From the NCBI GenBank assembly GCA_934229725.1, contig CAKQDX010000006.1, positions 1 to 64,000 of the forward strand: a DNA stretch of 64,000 nucleotides, given 5' to 3'. Shown here piece by piece: positions 17,818 through 28,410 of the stretch. Source of the DNA: an uncultured Streptococcus sp. Lineage in GTDB: Bacteria > Bacillota > Bacilli > Lactobacillales > Streptococcaceae. A program made the position numbers and the translations under genes. Position 1 is the first letter of the stretch. Each line of letters opens with the position of its first letter. The notes under the pieces are model-generated. The model was not told where the DNA came from. It searched no databases and worked only from the letters and a program-made list of their open reading frames with translations.

Positions 17818-18939
17818 ATGGCAAAAAAGGAACAAAATTCACAAGAAAAAAAAGTTCTGACGGAATGGCAGAAGCGAAACTTGGAATTTTTAAGGAAAAA
17901 AGAGAGAGAAGATTCTGAAGGCATAGAGAAAGAGAATACTTCAATCGAAAACAAGGTACCGGAAAAGAAGAAGGTTAAAAAGAAAAAAAAGGCCAAGAAG
18001 AAAAAAAAGAATAAGTTGAAATCAAGCAGTAACATTCCTATTGCACAACAAAATCTTGCTGGGCTCACTGTCTTCTCAGCTGCTATTTTAATTGTGTTTT
18101 CACTCTTCTATATCTCGCCTTGGTCTAAGCAAAAGATTATCACTGTCTCAGGAACAAAAAATGCTTTGCCAGAAGATGTGAAAGTGGCAAGTGGTATTCT
18201 TGATACAGATTATATTAGTTATGTCTTTTTAAATCAGAACAAAGTTGCGAGAACTGTTGAAAAAACAAATGTCTGGGTTAAAAAGGCTACTGTGACCTAT
18301 GACTTTCCAAATCAATTTAACATTGCAGTAAAGGAATACCCGATAGTGGCTTATCGTCAAACTGGCAATGGTTATATGTCAATTCTCGAGAGTGGTAAAA
18401 CTGGTGGTACGGTTTCAACAGGAAATCTTCCAGACAAATTTATCACTTTAAAAATGGATGATGACAAGAAAATTGAAGAACTTGTAAAAGAGTTAAATCA
18501 ACTGGATGCTAAAATCAAAAATAACATTCAGATTATTAATTTAACGCCTACGAAGGCAACTTCAGATTTGTTGACTATTGAGTTGTATGATGGCAATACC
18601 ATCCGTGTCCCACTATCTCAATTAACAACCAAGTTACCATATTACCAAAAAATTAAAAAACATCTTTCAGATGGGACTATTGTTGATATGGAAGTTGGTA
18701 TTTATACGACAACTCCGGAAGTTGAAGCATCAAAATCTGAAAAATCCAATAAGGATAAAAAGAAAGATAAAGACAAGACTGATAGTAAAGAAACCAGTGC
18801 TACTTCTGAAGAAGGGCAAGAGTCAGAATCGTCTGTACAAAGTTCTGGAGAGGATACTAATACCGAAAGATCAAGTGACCAAGGAGAAAGTATTCCTGAA
18901 GTAGGGCAAGAAAACTCACATCAAACTTCCCAAGCTTAG
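17818..18939 (+). CDS. divIB: Cell division protein DivIB/FtsQ
   Basis: The 373-residue bitopic protein has a long, highly basic cytosolic N-terminus (residues 1-75, Lys runs), one membrane helix (about 82-100), an extracellular POTRA domain followed by the beta domain (TVSGTKNALPEDVKVASG, VAYRQTGNGY, PLSQLTTKLPYYQKI), and a Ser/Glu/Lys-rich disordered tail from about 310. It stabilises the FtsL/DivIC complex at the septum. The basic tail is longer than in most bacteria but usual for streptococci. It is followed by a strong terminator, so it closes the murD operon. Confidence 0.93.
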   Translation: MAKKEQNSQEKKVLTEWQKRNLEFLRKKEREDSEGIEKENTSIENKVPEKKKVKKKKKAKKKKKNKLKSSSNIPIAQQNLAGLTVFSAAILIVFSLFYISPWSKQKIITVSGTKNALPEDVKVASGILDTDYISYVFLNQNKVARTVEKTNVWVKKATVTYDFPNQFNIAVKEYPIVAYRQTGNGYMSILESGKTGGTVSTGNLPDKFITLKMDDDKKIEELVKELNQLDAKIKNNIQIINLTPTKATSDLLTIELYDGNTIRVPLSQLTTKLPYYQKIKKHLSDGTIVDMEVGIYTTTPEVEASKSEKSNKDKKKDKDKTDSKETSATSEEGQESESSVQSSGEDTNTERSSDQGESIPEVGQENSHQTSQA

Positions 18940-18956
18940 GGCTAATATTGAATAAT

Positions 18957-18991
18957 AAAAAACGTAAAATGCTGACATTTTACGTTTTTTT
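18957..18991 (+). terminator. Terminator of the murD-murG-divIB operon
   Basis: Perfect 15-bp stem: AAAAAACGTAAAATG (18957-18971), loop CTGA, then its complement ending in T. The loop and right arm also hold the -35 of the ftsA promoter. Confidence 0.9.
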
Positions 18992-19001
18992 ATGGTACAA
19001 T
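18972..19001 (+). promoter_or_regulatory. Promoter of ftsA-ftsZ operon
   Basis: CTGACA (18972-18977), 18 bases, TACAAT (18996-19001) with TG-G before it. The -35 lies in the hairpin of the preceding terminator. Confidence 0.6.
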
Positions 19002-19071
19002 AGTATCCGAATAATTCTGTTTTTATACAGTTTACAAAGATATTGAATGGAAAGATTGAGAGGTCGAGTGA

Positions 19072-20454
19072 ATGGCTAGAGATGGCTTTTTTACAGGATT
19101 AGATATAGGAACTAGCTCGATTAAGGTTCTTGTTGCTGAATTTATTGATGGATCAATGAATGTCATCGGAGTAAGTAATGTTAAGAGTTCTGGTGTGAAA
19201 GATGGTATCATTGTTGACATTGACGCTGCAGCGAAATCCATCAAAACAGCTATTGAACAAGCAGAAGAAAAAGCTGGTATTGTTATTGAGCAAGTTAATG
19301 TTGGGCTCCCAGCTAATCTTCTTCAAATTGAGCCTACCCAAGGGATGATTCCTGTAACAAGTGAATCAAAAGAAATCAAAGATGAAGATGTTGAAAGTGT
19401 TGTTCGCTCAGCCTTGACTAAGAGCATTACACCTGAGCGTGAGGTTATTTCGCTGGTTCCTGAAGAGTTTATCGTTGATGGCTTCCAAGGAATTCGTGAT
19501 CCTCGTGGAATGATGGGAATTCGTCTTGAAATGAGAGGTCTCATTTATACAGGACCAACAACAATCCTTCACAATCTTCGTAAGACGGTTGAACGTGCAG
19601 GTATTAAGGTTGAGAATATTATTATCTCTCCTCTTGCGATGACACGTGCGGTCTTAAATGAAGGTGAACGTGAGTTTGGTGCTACAGTCATTGATTTGGG
19701 TGGCGGTCAAACTACCGTTGCAAGTATGCGTGCGCAAGAACTTCAGTTTACCAATATTTATTCTGAAGGTGGCGAATACATCACAAAAGATATTTCAAAG
19801 GTTTTGAAGACTTCTATGCAGATTGCAGAGGCGCTTAAGTTTAATTTTGGTAATGCTGATATTGACGAAGCAAGTGAATCTGAAACTGTTCAAGTTGAAG
19901 TTGTAGGTGAAAATTCACCTGTTGAAATCACTGAAAAATACCTTGCTGAAATTATCTCAGCTCGTGTGAAACATATCTTGGATAGAGTGAAACAAGATTT
20001 GACTCGTGGTCGTCTACTTGATTTACCTGGTGGTATCGTCCTTGTAGGTGGTACAGCTATTATGCCTGGTGTAGTTGAAGTAGCTCAAGAGCTTTTTGAG
20101 ACGAATGTTAAACTTTACGTACCAAATCAAGTTGGTATCCGTAATCCAATGTTTGCAAATGTGATTAGTCTTGTTGAGTATGTTGGCCTTCTTACAGAAG
20201 TTGATATCATTGCTCAACGAGCAGTATCTGGTGAAGAGTATCTCCGTCGTAAACCTATCGACAATGAGGCTCCTGCATTGAGTTTTGACAGAACTCCAGC
20301 ACCATCACCAGCGCCACGAGTGGCTCCACAACCTAACCCTATTCCAGTTGAGAATACAATCGAAGTGCCTTTGCCAGTTGAAGAAGGAAATCATGAACCA
20401 AAACAAAAACTTGGAGATCGTGTTCGTGGTATCTTTGGTAGTATGTTCGATTAA
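19072..20454 (+). CDS. ftsA: Cell division protein FtsA
   Basis: The 460-residue actin-like protein has the phosphate-1 motif FFTGLDIGTSSIKV, the phosphate-2 VIDLGGGQTTVA and the adenosine motif GGIVLVGGTAIMPGV, a Pro-rich linker (about 400-430) and a C-terminal amphipathic helix (LGDRVRGIFGSMFD) that tethers it to the membrane. FtsA anchors FtsZ filaments. A GAGAGGTCGAGTG region precedes the ATG. ftsZ follows after 28 bases. Confidence 0.97.
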   Translation: MARDGFFTGLDIGTSSIKVLVAEFIDGSMNVIGVSNVKSSGVKDGIIVDIDAAAKSIKTAIEQAEEKAGIVIEQVNVGLPANLLQIEPTQGMIPVTSESKEIKDEDVESVVRSALTKSITPEREVISLVPEEFIVDGFQGIRDPRGMMGIRLEMRGLIYTGPTTILHNLRKTVERAGIKVENIIISPLAMTRAVLNEGEREFGATVIDLGGGQTTVASMRAQELQFTNIYSEGGEYITKDISKVLKTSMQIAEALKFNFGNADIDEASESETVQVEVVGENSPVEITEKYLAEIISARVKHILDRVKQDLTRGRLLDLPGGIVLVGGTAIMPGVVEVAQELFETNVKLYVPNQVGIRNPMFANVISLVEYVGLLTEVDIIAQRAVSGEEYLRRKPIDNEAPALSFDRTPAPSPAPRVAPQPNPIPVENTIEVPLPVEEGNHEPKQKLGDRVRGIFGSMFD

Positions 20455-20464
20455 TTTAATCTAG

Positions 20465-21805
<1,341 letters not shown>

Positions 21806-21807
21806 TA

Positions 21808-22491
21808 ATGACTATAGAAGAAAATAAAAATAATGTTTATCAAGCGGTAAAGGCAGCTTGTGAGAAGGCTAATCGCTCTAGTGATGAAGTCAATATTATT
21901 GCCGTAACCAAATATGTCTCTAGTGATATTGCTGAAGAATTGGTTAAAACAGGAATTAAACACATTGCTGAAAATCGCGTGGATAAATTCTTAGATAAGT
22001 ATCAAGCTTTAAACAATTATGATTTGACCTGGCACCTTATCGGCACCTTACAGCGTCGAAAAGTAAAGGATGTTATTAATTTAGTTGATTATTTTCACGC
22101 CTTGGATTCTGTAAAACTAGCAGAGGAAATTCAAAAGCGTGCTGATCATACGATTAAATGTTTCCTTCAAGTTAACGTTTCAGGTGAGGAATCGAAACAT
22201 GGTTTTTCGCCTGAAGAACTTGATACAGTTCTAGACCAAATTAAAAATCTTGATAACATTTGTATTGTTGGACTAATGACAATGGCACCAATTGATGCAG
22301 ATGATCAAGAACTTGATGAGATTTTCTCACAGACAAATGAACTTAGAAAATCAATTCAAGAGAAAAAAATAAAGAATGTTCCTTGTGATCAATTAAGCAT
22401 GGGGATGAGTCGAGATTTTGATGAGGCAATTCAAAATGGATCAACCTTTGTCAGAATCGGCAGTGCATTCTTTAAAGAGAACGGAGATTAA
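21808..22491 (+). CDS. ylmE: YggS/YlmE pyridoxal-phosphate-binding protein
   Basis: The 227-residue single-domain alanine-racemase-like barrel contains the PLP Lys in [11 protein letters not shown], plus [36 protein letters not shown] and [13 protein letters not shown], the YggS signature. Family members bind PLP but show no racemase activity; they control PLP and amino-acid homeostasis. The gene lies 2 bases after ftsZ, with little or no Shine-Dalgarno of its own, so it probably depends on translational coupling. Confidence 0.92.
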   Translation: MTIEENKNNVYQAVKAACEKANRSSDEVNIIAVTKYVSSDIAEELVKTGIKHIAENRVDKFLDKYQALNNYDLTWHLIGTLQRRKVKDVINLVDYFHALDSVKLAEEIQKRADHTIKCFLQVNVSGEESKHGFSPEELDTVLDQIKNLDNICIVGLMTMAPIDADDQELDEIFSQTNELRKSIQEKKIKNVPCDQLSMGMSRDFDEAIQNGSTFVRIGSAFFKENGD

Positions 22492-22495
22492 CCTT

Positions 22496-23077
22496 ATGGC
22501 ATTAAAAGACACAATTGATAAAATTGTTTCATATTTTGATACCGACGAAGTAACCGATTATGAAGATGCTGCAAAAGAAGAAGAGAAAAAACGTCCTGTA
22601 AAGGCGCAGAGACCAGTGCAGACACAACCTCGTCAGCAACGTCAACCTGAGCGTTCACAGGCAACAGTTCCTCCTCGTCGTCAACATGTTAACGCAGACT
22701 TGCAGGAGACACAAGTTCTTCGTAGCTTACCTTTGAGTCGTTCACAAGCAAATCAGGGACCACATCAAATGAGTACAACAAAAACAACAATTGCAATTAA
22801 ATATCCTAAGAAGTATGAAGATGCTCAGGAAATTGTAGAACTTTTGATCGAAAATGAATGTGTTTTGATTGATTTTCAGTATATGTTAGAGGCACAAGCT
22901 CGTCGTTGTCTTGATTTCATTGATGGTGCAAGTAAAGTACTTACTGGGAATCTTCAAAAAGTTGGCTCTTCAATGTACTTGCTTACTCCAATCAATGTCG
23001 TTGTTGATATTGAAGAGATTGGTTTGGCACACGGAAATCAAGAAGCTAACTTTGACTTTGACATGAAGAGACGTTAA
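22496..23077 (+). CDS. sepF: Cell division protein SepF
   Basis: The 193-residue protein begins [19 protein letters not shown], an amphipathic membrane-binding helix, then has a Gln/Arg/Pro-rich linker (about 30-95) and the globular SepF domain (about 100-180: [40 protein letters not shown]). SepF tethers FtsZ to the membrane alongside FtsA. The start at 22496 follows an ACGGAGATTA site; an upstream frame that overlaps ylmE is a shadow. Confidence 0.94.
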   Translation: MALKDTIDKIVSYFDTDEVTDYEDAAKEEEKKRPVKAQRPVQTQPRQQRQPERSQATVPPRRQHVNADLQETQVLRSLPLSRSQANQGPHQMSTTKTTIAIKYPKKYEDAQEIVELLIENECVLIDFQYMLEAQARRCLDFIDGASKVLTGNLQKVGSSMYLLTPINVVVDIEEIGLAHGNQEANFDFDMKRR

Positions 23078-23080
23078 GCA

Positions 23081-23338
23081 ATGTCTATATTACTATATGT
23101 TATTTGGGCACGTGTCGTTAACGTTGCAGAGATACTTCTTGTCGTCTACGCTTTGCTATCTTGGTTTCCAGGAGCCTATGACACTAGCCTTGGAAAAATC
23201 ATTAGACAAATTGTTAATCCGATTCTTGCGCCATTTCGTCGTCTGAATTTGGTCTTTGCTGGTGTTGACTTTTCAATCATTGTAATCGTTCTTTTGTTGA
23301 ATTTTTCTCTCACTATTCTTAGGAATATTCTATTCTGA
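23081..23338 (+). CDS. ylmG: YggT/YlmG family membrane protein
   Basis: The 85-residue protein has two membrane helices with the YggT motif between them (LSWFPGAYDTSLGKIIRQIVNPILAPFRRL-like loop). YlmG members affect division and nucleoid layout by an unknown mechanism. Its stop overlaps the ylmH start (TGATG), so translation is coupled. Confidence 0.9.
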   Translation: MSILLYVIWARVVNVAEILLVVYALLSWFPGAYDTSLGKIIRQIVNPILAPFRRLNLVFAGVDFSIIVIVLLLNFSLTILRNILF

Positions 23339-24141
23339 TGTCAGAAAATAAAAATATTGAACAGCATTATTCGTTAGATGAACGTCCTTTTTTAGAAAAG
23401 GTTAGGGGATTTTGCCAATTGGTTGAAGATAGGTATAGTCCTTATTTGACTGATTTCTTAAATCCCCGTGAGATTCAAATTGTTGAAGATTTAGCAAATT
23501 ACTATCATTTAAAATTCTTTGTAAGTTCAAATCATGAGACGGAGGAGTATAGAAGAGTTATTATAGCTCCGGATTATTATGAGCTCTCTGATGATGACTT
23601 TGAGATTAAGCGGTTAGAGGTTTCTTATGCAAGACAGTTTAACACCTTGACTCATCCAAAAATTTTGGGGACTTTAATTAATCAACTTGGACTTGAACGA
23701 CAAGTATTTGGTGATATCATTATCAATGATGATGGACGTATTCAATTTTCGATAGCATCTCACCTAGCAAACTATGCTATAATGACTATTAAAAAGATTG
23801 GTAATGTTTCCGTTACGCTTAAGGAAGTTAGTGAAGAGGATTGGATTACAAATCAAGAAAACTACTCACATTCTTTTGTTTTACTTTCTAGCATGCGTCT
23901 TGACAATGTGTTAGCAACAGTGTTAAATTTATCACGCTCTAGGGCCTTGAAGCTAATTTCATCTGGTAAAGTCAAATTAAATTATAGACAAGTTGAGAAG
24001 GCTGACCAGTTGATTACTATTGGTGATATGATTTCGGTTCGGGGTTTCGGTCGATTTCGATTGGCCGAACAGGAAGGATTTTCAAAATCTGGTAAAGCTA
24101 AAGTCACTATTAATAGCATGTTAAGACGAAGAAAAAAGTAG
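23338..24141 (+). CDS. ylmH: YlmH RNA-binding (S4-domain) protein
   Basis: The 267-residue protein has an N-terminal YlmH domain (FGDIIINDDGRIQFSIA) and a C-terminal S4 domain (MRLDNVLATVLNLSRSRALKLI, SSGKVKLNYRQVEK). S4 domains bind structured RNA; B. subtilis YlmH has been linked to rescue of stalled nascent chains on the 50S subunit. It overlaps ylmG by one base. Its stop codon lies inside a perfect 13-bp tandem repeat. Confidence 0.92.
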   Translation: MSENKNIEQHYSLDERPFLEKVRGFCQLVEDRYSPYLTDFLNPREIQIVEDLANYYHLKFFVSSNHETEEYRRVIIAPDYYELSDDDFEIKRLEVSYARQFNTLTHPKILGTLINQLGLERQVFGDIIINDDGRIQFSIASHLANYAIMTIKKIGNVSVTLKEVSEEDWITNQENYSHSFVLLSSMRLDNVLATVLNLSRSRALKLISSGKVKLNYRQVEKADQLITIGDMISVRGFGRFRLAEQEGFSKSGKAKVTINSMLRRRKK

Positions 24142-24162
24142 GTATTTAAAGTAGGTATTTAA
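24137..24162 (+). repeat. Perfect 13-bp tandem repeat at the ylmH stop
   Basis: AGTAGGTATTTAA occurs twice back to back (24137-24149, 24150-24162). The first copy holds the ylmH stop. It marks a small duplication beside the divIVA duplication. Confidence 0.85.
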
Positions 24163-24206
24163 TTTAAAATCATCAGAGATAGTAATGTAAATAGAGGAGA
24201 TCTGTA

Positions 24207-24386
24207 ATGGCAATTACAGTACTTGAAATTATCGAAAAACAGTTTACAACTAAATTTCGTGGCTACAATCAAGAAGAAGTAGATGAATTTCTTGATATTA
24301 TCGTAGATGGTTATGAAGAATTAGTTCATGAAAATCGTGAACTTGTTGCTCGTGTAAAAGAGCTTGAAGAAATGGTAAAAAAATAA
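24207..24386 (+). CDS. Mini-DivIVA: N-terminal DivIVA domain only
   Basis: This 59-codon ORF encodes MAITVLEIIEKQFTTKFRGY followed by the DEFLDIIV motif and a short coiled-coil start, ending ELEEMVKK. It is about 80% identical by eye to the first 57 residues of the full divIVA gene that starts 12 bases after its stop. Both copies have good ribosome sites (GAGGAG, AAGGAGG) followed by CTGTAATGGCAAT. The DivIVA N-domain binds curved membrane and dimerises. The product therefore could bind membrane or mix with DivIVA while lacking the C-terminal assembly region. It is most likely a tandem partial duplication that kept its frame. Confidence 0.8.
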   Translation: MAITVLEIIEKQFTTKFRGYNQEEVDEFLDIIVDGYEELVHENRELVARVKELEEMVKK

Positions 24387-24398
24387 AGGAGGCCTGTA

Positions 24399-25274
24399 AT
24401 GGCAATCACAGCACTTGATATTAAAGATAAACAGTTTACAACTAAATTTCGTGGATACAATGAACAAGAAGTAGATGAATTTCTTGATATTATCGTTGAT
24501 GATTATGAAGATTTAGTTCGTGATAATCGTGAGCTTGCTTCTCGTGTAAAAGAGCTTGAAGAAAAATTGGCGTACTTTGATGAAATGAAAGAATCATTAA
24601 GCCAATCAGTTATCTTGGCTCAAGAAACAGCTGAAAAAGTTAAAGCTTCAGCAGCTGACGAATCAGCTAACTTGATTAATAAAGCTAACTTCAATGCAAC
24701 GCATTTGGTTGAAGAAGCTAAATCTAAAGCATCTGAAATTCTTCGTGATGCTACTGACGAAGCCAAACGTGTTGCCATTGAGACAGAAGAGCTTAAACGT
24801 CAAAGTCGTGTTTTCCATCAACGTCTTTTGGCTGCAGTTGAAGGTCAACTTAGCTTGGCAAGTGCTCCAGAGTGGGGTGAATTGTTGCAACCAACAGCTA
24901 TTTATCTTCAAAACTCAGATGCTGCCTTTAAAGAAGTTGTTGAAAAAGTTTTGGACGAACATGTCCCAGATTCAAATGATGCAGCTTCATTTGACGCAAC
25001 GCGTCAATTTACTCCTGATGAAATGGCTGAACTTCAACGTCGTGTTGCTGAAAGTAACAAGAAAGTCGAAGATTTTTCTAATCAAGAATTTGAAGAAACA
25101 AATGAAGTTGTTTCAACTCCAGTTGATTTCGGTAACTCAGATTCTTTCGATAGCGAAGCGGCAGACTTTCCAACTTCTGCACCAGTAGATGAAGATTTTG
25201 ATTTTCAACCTGAAACAACAGGTGAAGTAAACCTTAACGAAACACAAACTTTTAAATTGAATATTGGCGAATAA
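24399..25274 (+). CDS. divIVA: Cell division protein DivIVA
   Basis: The 291-residue protein starts with the membrane-binding domain (MAITALDIKDKQFTTKFRGY, then DEFLDIIVDDYEDLVRDNREL), followed by a coiled coil to about residue 145, a helical segment (VFHQRLLAAVEGQLSLAS) and an acidic, Phe-rich disordered tail. Streptococcal DivIVA gathers at the septum and poles and organises peripheral wall growth and daughter separation. AAGGAGG is 7 bases before the ATG. It follows the mini-DivIVA copy and precedes the ileS T-box leader. Confidence 0.96.
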   Translation: MAITALDIKDKQFTTKFRGYNEQEVDEFLDIIVDDYEDLVRDNRELASRVKELEEKLAYFDEMKESLSQSVILAQETAEKVKASAADESANLINKANFNATHLVEEAKSKASEILRDATDEAKRVAIETEELKRQSRVFHQRLLAAVEGQLSLASAPEWGELLQPTAIYLQNSDAAFKEVVEKVLDEHVPDSNDAASFDATRQFTPDEMAELQRRVAESNKKVEDFSNQEFEETNEVVSTPVDFGNSDSFDSEAADFPTSAPVDEDFDFQPETTGEVNLNETQTFKLNIGE

Positions 25275-25289
25275 GAAAAATAAAACTTA

Positions 25290-25490
25290 CCAAGTATATT
25301 TTCAGCGAGTGGGAGATGGTGTGAGTCCCACATTCCCTATTTGGCTGGTTATCATTTTCTTTAGTTCTGACTGAATCAAGTAAGTTAGAAGGATGGTCCT
25401 CCTTACGGACATATGAGGGAGCAAATTTATATTTGCTCTAAACAAAGGTGGTACCACGAGCTTTCGTCCTTTTTGATGAAGGCTCTTTTT
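25290..25490 (+). promoter_or_regulatory. T-box riboswitch (Ile) controlling ileS
   Basis: The T-box core AAGGTGGTACCACG is at 25445-25458 and is followed by a terminator: GAGCTTTCGTC (25458-25468) pairs with GATGAAGGCTC (25475-25485), then T. Upstream stems include GTGGGA/TCCCAC (stem I base) and a stem around GAGCAAAT/ATTTGCTC. ATC in GGTTATCATTTTC is the likely specifier codon. Uncharged tRNA-Ile would pair with the specifier and the T-box bulge and favour the antiterminator. Confidence 0.93.
25458..25490 (+). terminator. T-box-controlled terminator
   Basis: An 11-bp stem with three G-U pairs, CTTTTT loop region and T tail, mutually exclusive with the T-box antiterminator. Confidence 0.85.
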
Positions 25491-25521
25491 ATTTTGTAAA
25501 TTATATTGAAGAGGAGATAGA

Positions 25522-28320
25522 ATGAAACTCAAAGAAACCCTAAATCTTGGTAAGACAGCATTTCCAATGCGTGCTGGTCTTCCAAATAAAGAACCTCTCT
25601 GGCAAAAAGAGTGGGAAGATGCTAAGATGTATCAACGCCGTCAAGAATTGAACCAAGGAAAACCGCACTTTACCCTTCATGATGGCCCTCCGTATGCCAA
25701 TGGTAATATTCACGTTGGACATGCCATGAATAAAATTTCCAAGGATATTATTGTTCGTTCTAAATCAATGTCTGGTTTCTATGCACCTTATATTCCTGGA
25801 TGGGATACTCATGGACTTCCAATCGAACAGGTTTTGGCTAAAAAAGGTGTGAAACGTAAAGAAATCGAACGCTCTGAATACCTTAAAATGTGTCGCGACT
25901 ATGCGCTTTCACAAGTTGACAAGCAACGTGAAGATTTCAAACGACTTGGTGTCTCAGCTGATTGGGATAACCCATATGTAACTTTGACACCTGACTATGA
26001 AGCTGCACAAATTCGTGTCTTCGGTGAGATGGCTAAAAAAGGTTACATCTACCAAGGTGCGAAACCAGTTTACTGGTCATGGTCATCAGAATCAGCACTT
26101 GCTGAAGCAGAAATCGAATATCATGATTTAGTTTCTACGTCTCTTTACTATGCTAATAAAGTTAAGGATGGTAAAGGCGTACTGGATACCGATACCTATA
26201 TCGTTGTATGGACAACTACACCATTCACTATTACAGCATCTCGAGGCTTGACAATGGGGGCTGATTTTGATTATGTAGTTGTTAAGCCTGCTGGATCTGA
26301 CCGTAAATATGTTGTGGCTTCTGAGCTATTGCCAAGTCTTTCCGAAAAATTTGGTTGGGAAGATGTTGAAGTACTTGCAACTTACCAAGGGAAAGAATTG
26401 GATCAAATTGTAACCGAACACCCATGGGATTCTGAAGTTGATGAATTGGTTATCCTTGGTGATCACGTTACACTGGATTCTGGTACTGGTATCGTCCATA
26501 CAGCGCCTGGTTTTGGTGAAGATGACTATAACGTAGGTGTTGCCAATGGCTTAGAAGTTGCTGTAACAGTTAATGAACGTGGTATCATGATGGAAAATGC
26601 AGGTCCTGATTTTTCAGGTCAGTTCTATGATAAAGTTGTACCAACAGTCATTGATAAACTTGGTGATCTCCTTCTTGCCAAAGAAGAAATCTCTCACTCA
26701 TACCCATTTGATTGGCGTACTAAAAAACCAATTATCTGGCGTGCAGTCCCTCAATGGTTTGCATCTGTATCTAAATTCCGTCAAGAAATTTTGGATGAAA
26801 TTGAAAAAGTTAAATTCCATTCAGAATGGGGTAAAGTTCGTCTCTACAACATGATTCGTGACCGTGGTGACTGGGTTATCTCTCGTCAACGTGCTTGGGG
26901 TGTTCCACTCCCAATCTTCTATGCTGAAGATAAGACACCAATCATGACGGAAGAAACAATTGAACATGTAGCTAAGTTGTTTGAAGAGCATGGTTCAGTT
27001 ATTTGGTGGGAACGTGAAGCCAAAGATCTTCTTCCAGAAGGTTTCACACATCCTGGTTCACCAAACGGTGAGTTCACTAAAGAAAATGATATTATGGATG
27101 TATGGTTTGACTCAGGTTCATCATGGAATGGTGTTGTCGTAAATCGACCTGAATTGACTTATCCAGCTGACCTTTATCTTGAAGGTTCTGACCAATACCG
27201 TGGTTGGTTTAACTCATCACTTATCACATCAGTTGCCAATCATGGTGTCGCACCATATAAACAACTCTTGTCTCAAGGTTTTGCCCTCGATGGTAAGGGT
27301 GAAAAGATGTCTAAATCACTTGGAAATACGATTGCTCCTAGTGATGTTGAAAAGCAATTTGGTGCAGAAATTCTCCGTCTTTGGGTAACAAGTGTTGATA
27401 CAACCAACGATGTTCGTATCTCAATGGATATCCTTAGCCAGGTATCTGAATCTTACCGTAAAATCCGTAACACGCTTCGTTTCTTGATTGCTAATACATC
27501 AGACTTCAATCCAACAACTGACGCTGTAGCCTTTGAAGAATTGCGTTCTGTGGATCAGTATATGACTATCCGATTCAACCAATTGGTTAAGACCATTCGT
27601 GACGCTTATGCAAACTTTGAGTTCTTGACTATCTACAAAGCTTTGGTTAACTTTATTAATGTTGAGTTGTCAGCTTTCTATCTTGATTTTGCTAAAGACG
27701 TGGTTTACATTGAGAGTGCAGATTCTCTTGAACGTCGTCAAATGCAAACAGTCTTCTACGATATTCTTGTTAAAATCACAAAACTCTTGACTCCAATTCT
27801 TCCTCACACTGCCGAAGAAATCTGGTCATATCTTGAATTTGAAACGGAAGACTTTGTTCAATTGTCAGAGTTGCCAGAAGCAGAAGACTTCGAAAATCAA
27901 GAAGCAATCCTTGAAAAATGGAAAGCATTTATGGATTTCCGTGGTCAAGCTCAAAAAGCTTTGGAAGAAGCTCGTAATGAGAAGGTTATCGGTAAATCAC
28001 TAGAAGCTCATTTGACTATTTATCCAGATGCTGAAGTTAAAGAACTTCTTGAAGGTTTGAACACAAATCTTGCTCAACTTTTGATTGTTTCAGCTTTGAC
28101 TATTGCTGAAGGAAATGCTCCTGAATCAGCTGTGAGCTTTGAAAATGTTGCCTTCACTGTGGAACGTGCTTCAGGTGAAGTTTGTGATCGTTGTCGTCGT
28201 ATTGATCCAACTACCAAGGAACGTAGCTACAATGCAACAATCTGTGATCACTGTGCTAGCATTGTTGAAGCTAACTTTGCTGAAGGTGTAGCAGAAGGCT
28301 TTGAAGTTAAAGCAAAATAA
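25522..28320 (+). CDS. ileS: Isoleucyl-tRNA synthetase
   Basis: The 932-residue class I synthetase has the HIGH-type motif HVGH (64-67), KMSKS in [10 protein letters not shown], an editing domain ([31 protein letters not shown]) and a C-terminal zinc ribbon (CDRC ... CDHC). The C-terminal zinc marks the bacterial mupirocin-sensitive type. It charges tRNA-Ile and edits Val. Expression is set by the upstream T-box. GAGGAGATAG precedes the ATG and a terminator follows. Confidence 0.98.
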   Translation: MKLKETLNLGKTAFPMRAGLPNKEPLWQKEWEDAKMYQRRQELNQGKPHFTLHDGPPYANGNIHVGHAMNKISKDIIVRSKSMSGFYAPYIPGWDTHGLPIEQVLAKKGVKRKEIERSEYLKMCRDYALSQVDKQREDFKRLGVSADWDNPYVTLTPDYEAAQIRVFGEMAKKGYIYQGAKPVYWSWSSESALAEAEIEYHDLVSTSLYYANKVKDGKGVLDTDTYIVVWTTTPFTITASRGLTMGADFDYVVVKPAGSDRKYVVASELLPSLSEKFGWEDVEVLATYQGKELDQIVTEHPWDSEVDELVILGDHVTLDSGTGIVHTAPGFGEDDYNVGVANGLEVAVTVNERGIMMENAGPDFSGQFYDKVVPTVIDKLGDLLLAKEEISHSYPFDWRTKKPIIWRAVPQWFASVSKFRQEILDEIEKVKFHSEWGKVRLYNMIRDRGDWVISRQRAWGVPLPIFYAEDKTPIMTEETIEHVAKLFEEHGSVIWWEREAKDLLPEGFTHPGSPNGEFTKENDIMDVWFDSGSSWNGVVVNRPELTYPADLYLEGSDQYRGWFNSSLITSVANHGVAPYKQLLSQGFALDGKGEKMSKSLGNTIAPSDVEKQFGAEILRLWVTSVDTTNDVRISMDILSQVSESYRKIRNTLRFLIANTSDFNPTTDAVAFEELRSVDQYMTIRFNQLVKTIRDAYANFEFLTIYKALVNFINVELSAFYLDFAKDVVYIESADSLERRQMQTVFYDILVKITKLLTPILPHTAEEIWSYLEFETEDFVQLSELPEAEDFENQEAILEKWKAFMDFRGQAQKALEEARNEKVIGKSLEAHLTIYPDAEVKELLEGLNTNLAQLLIVSALTIAEGNAPESAVSFENVAFTVERASGEVCDRCRRIDPTTKERSYNATICDHCASIVEANFAEGVAEGFEVKAK

Positions 28321-28323
28321 GCT

Positions 28324-28351
28324 AAAAAGAGTTCATTTCTGAACTCTTTTT
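28324..28351 (+). terminator. Terminator of ileS
   Basis: AAAAAGAGTTCA, loop TTTC, TGAACTCTTTTT; perfect 12-bp stem. Confidence 0.9.
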
Positions 28352-28385
28352 CTATTTGTTTTTCGAATATAGTATTAAAGACAAG

Positions 28386-28410
28386 AAAAAACTAGCTCAG
28401 CTAGTTTCTC
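28386..28410 (-). terminator. Terminator of nrdF
   Basis: AAACTAG/CTAGTTT inverted repeat (28389-28395, 28401-28407) next to a run of A on the + strand, which is a U tail for reverse-strand transcripts. Confidence 0.75.

Noticed and set aside
22418..22495. Longer sepF start inside ylmE
   Set aside because: The extra N-terminus is antisensible overlap with ylmE in another frame; the amphipathic [11 protein letters not shown] start has a good ribosome site.
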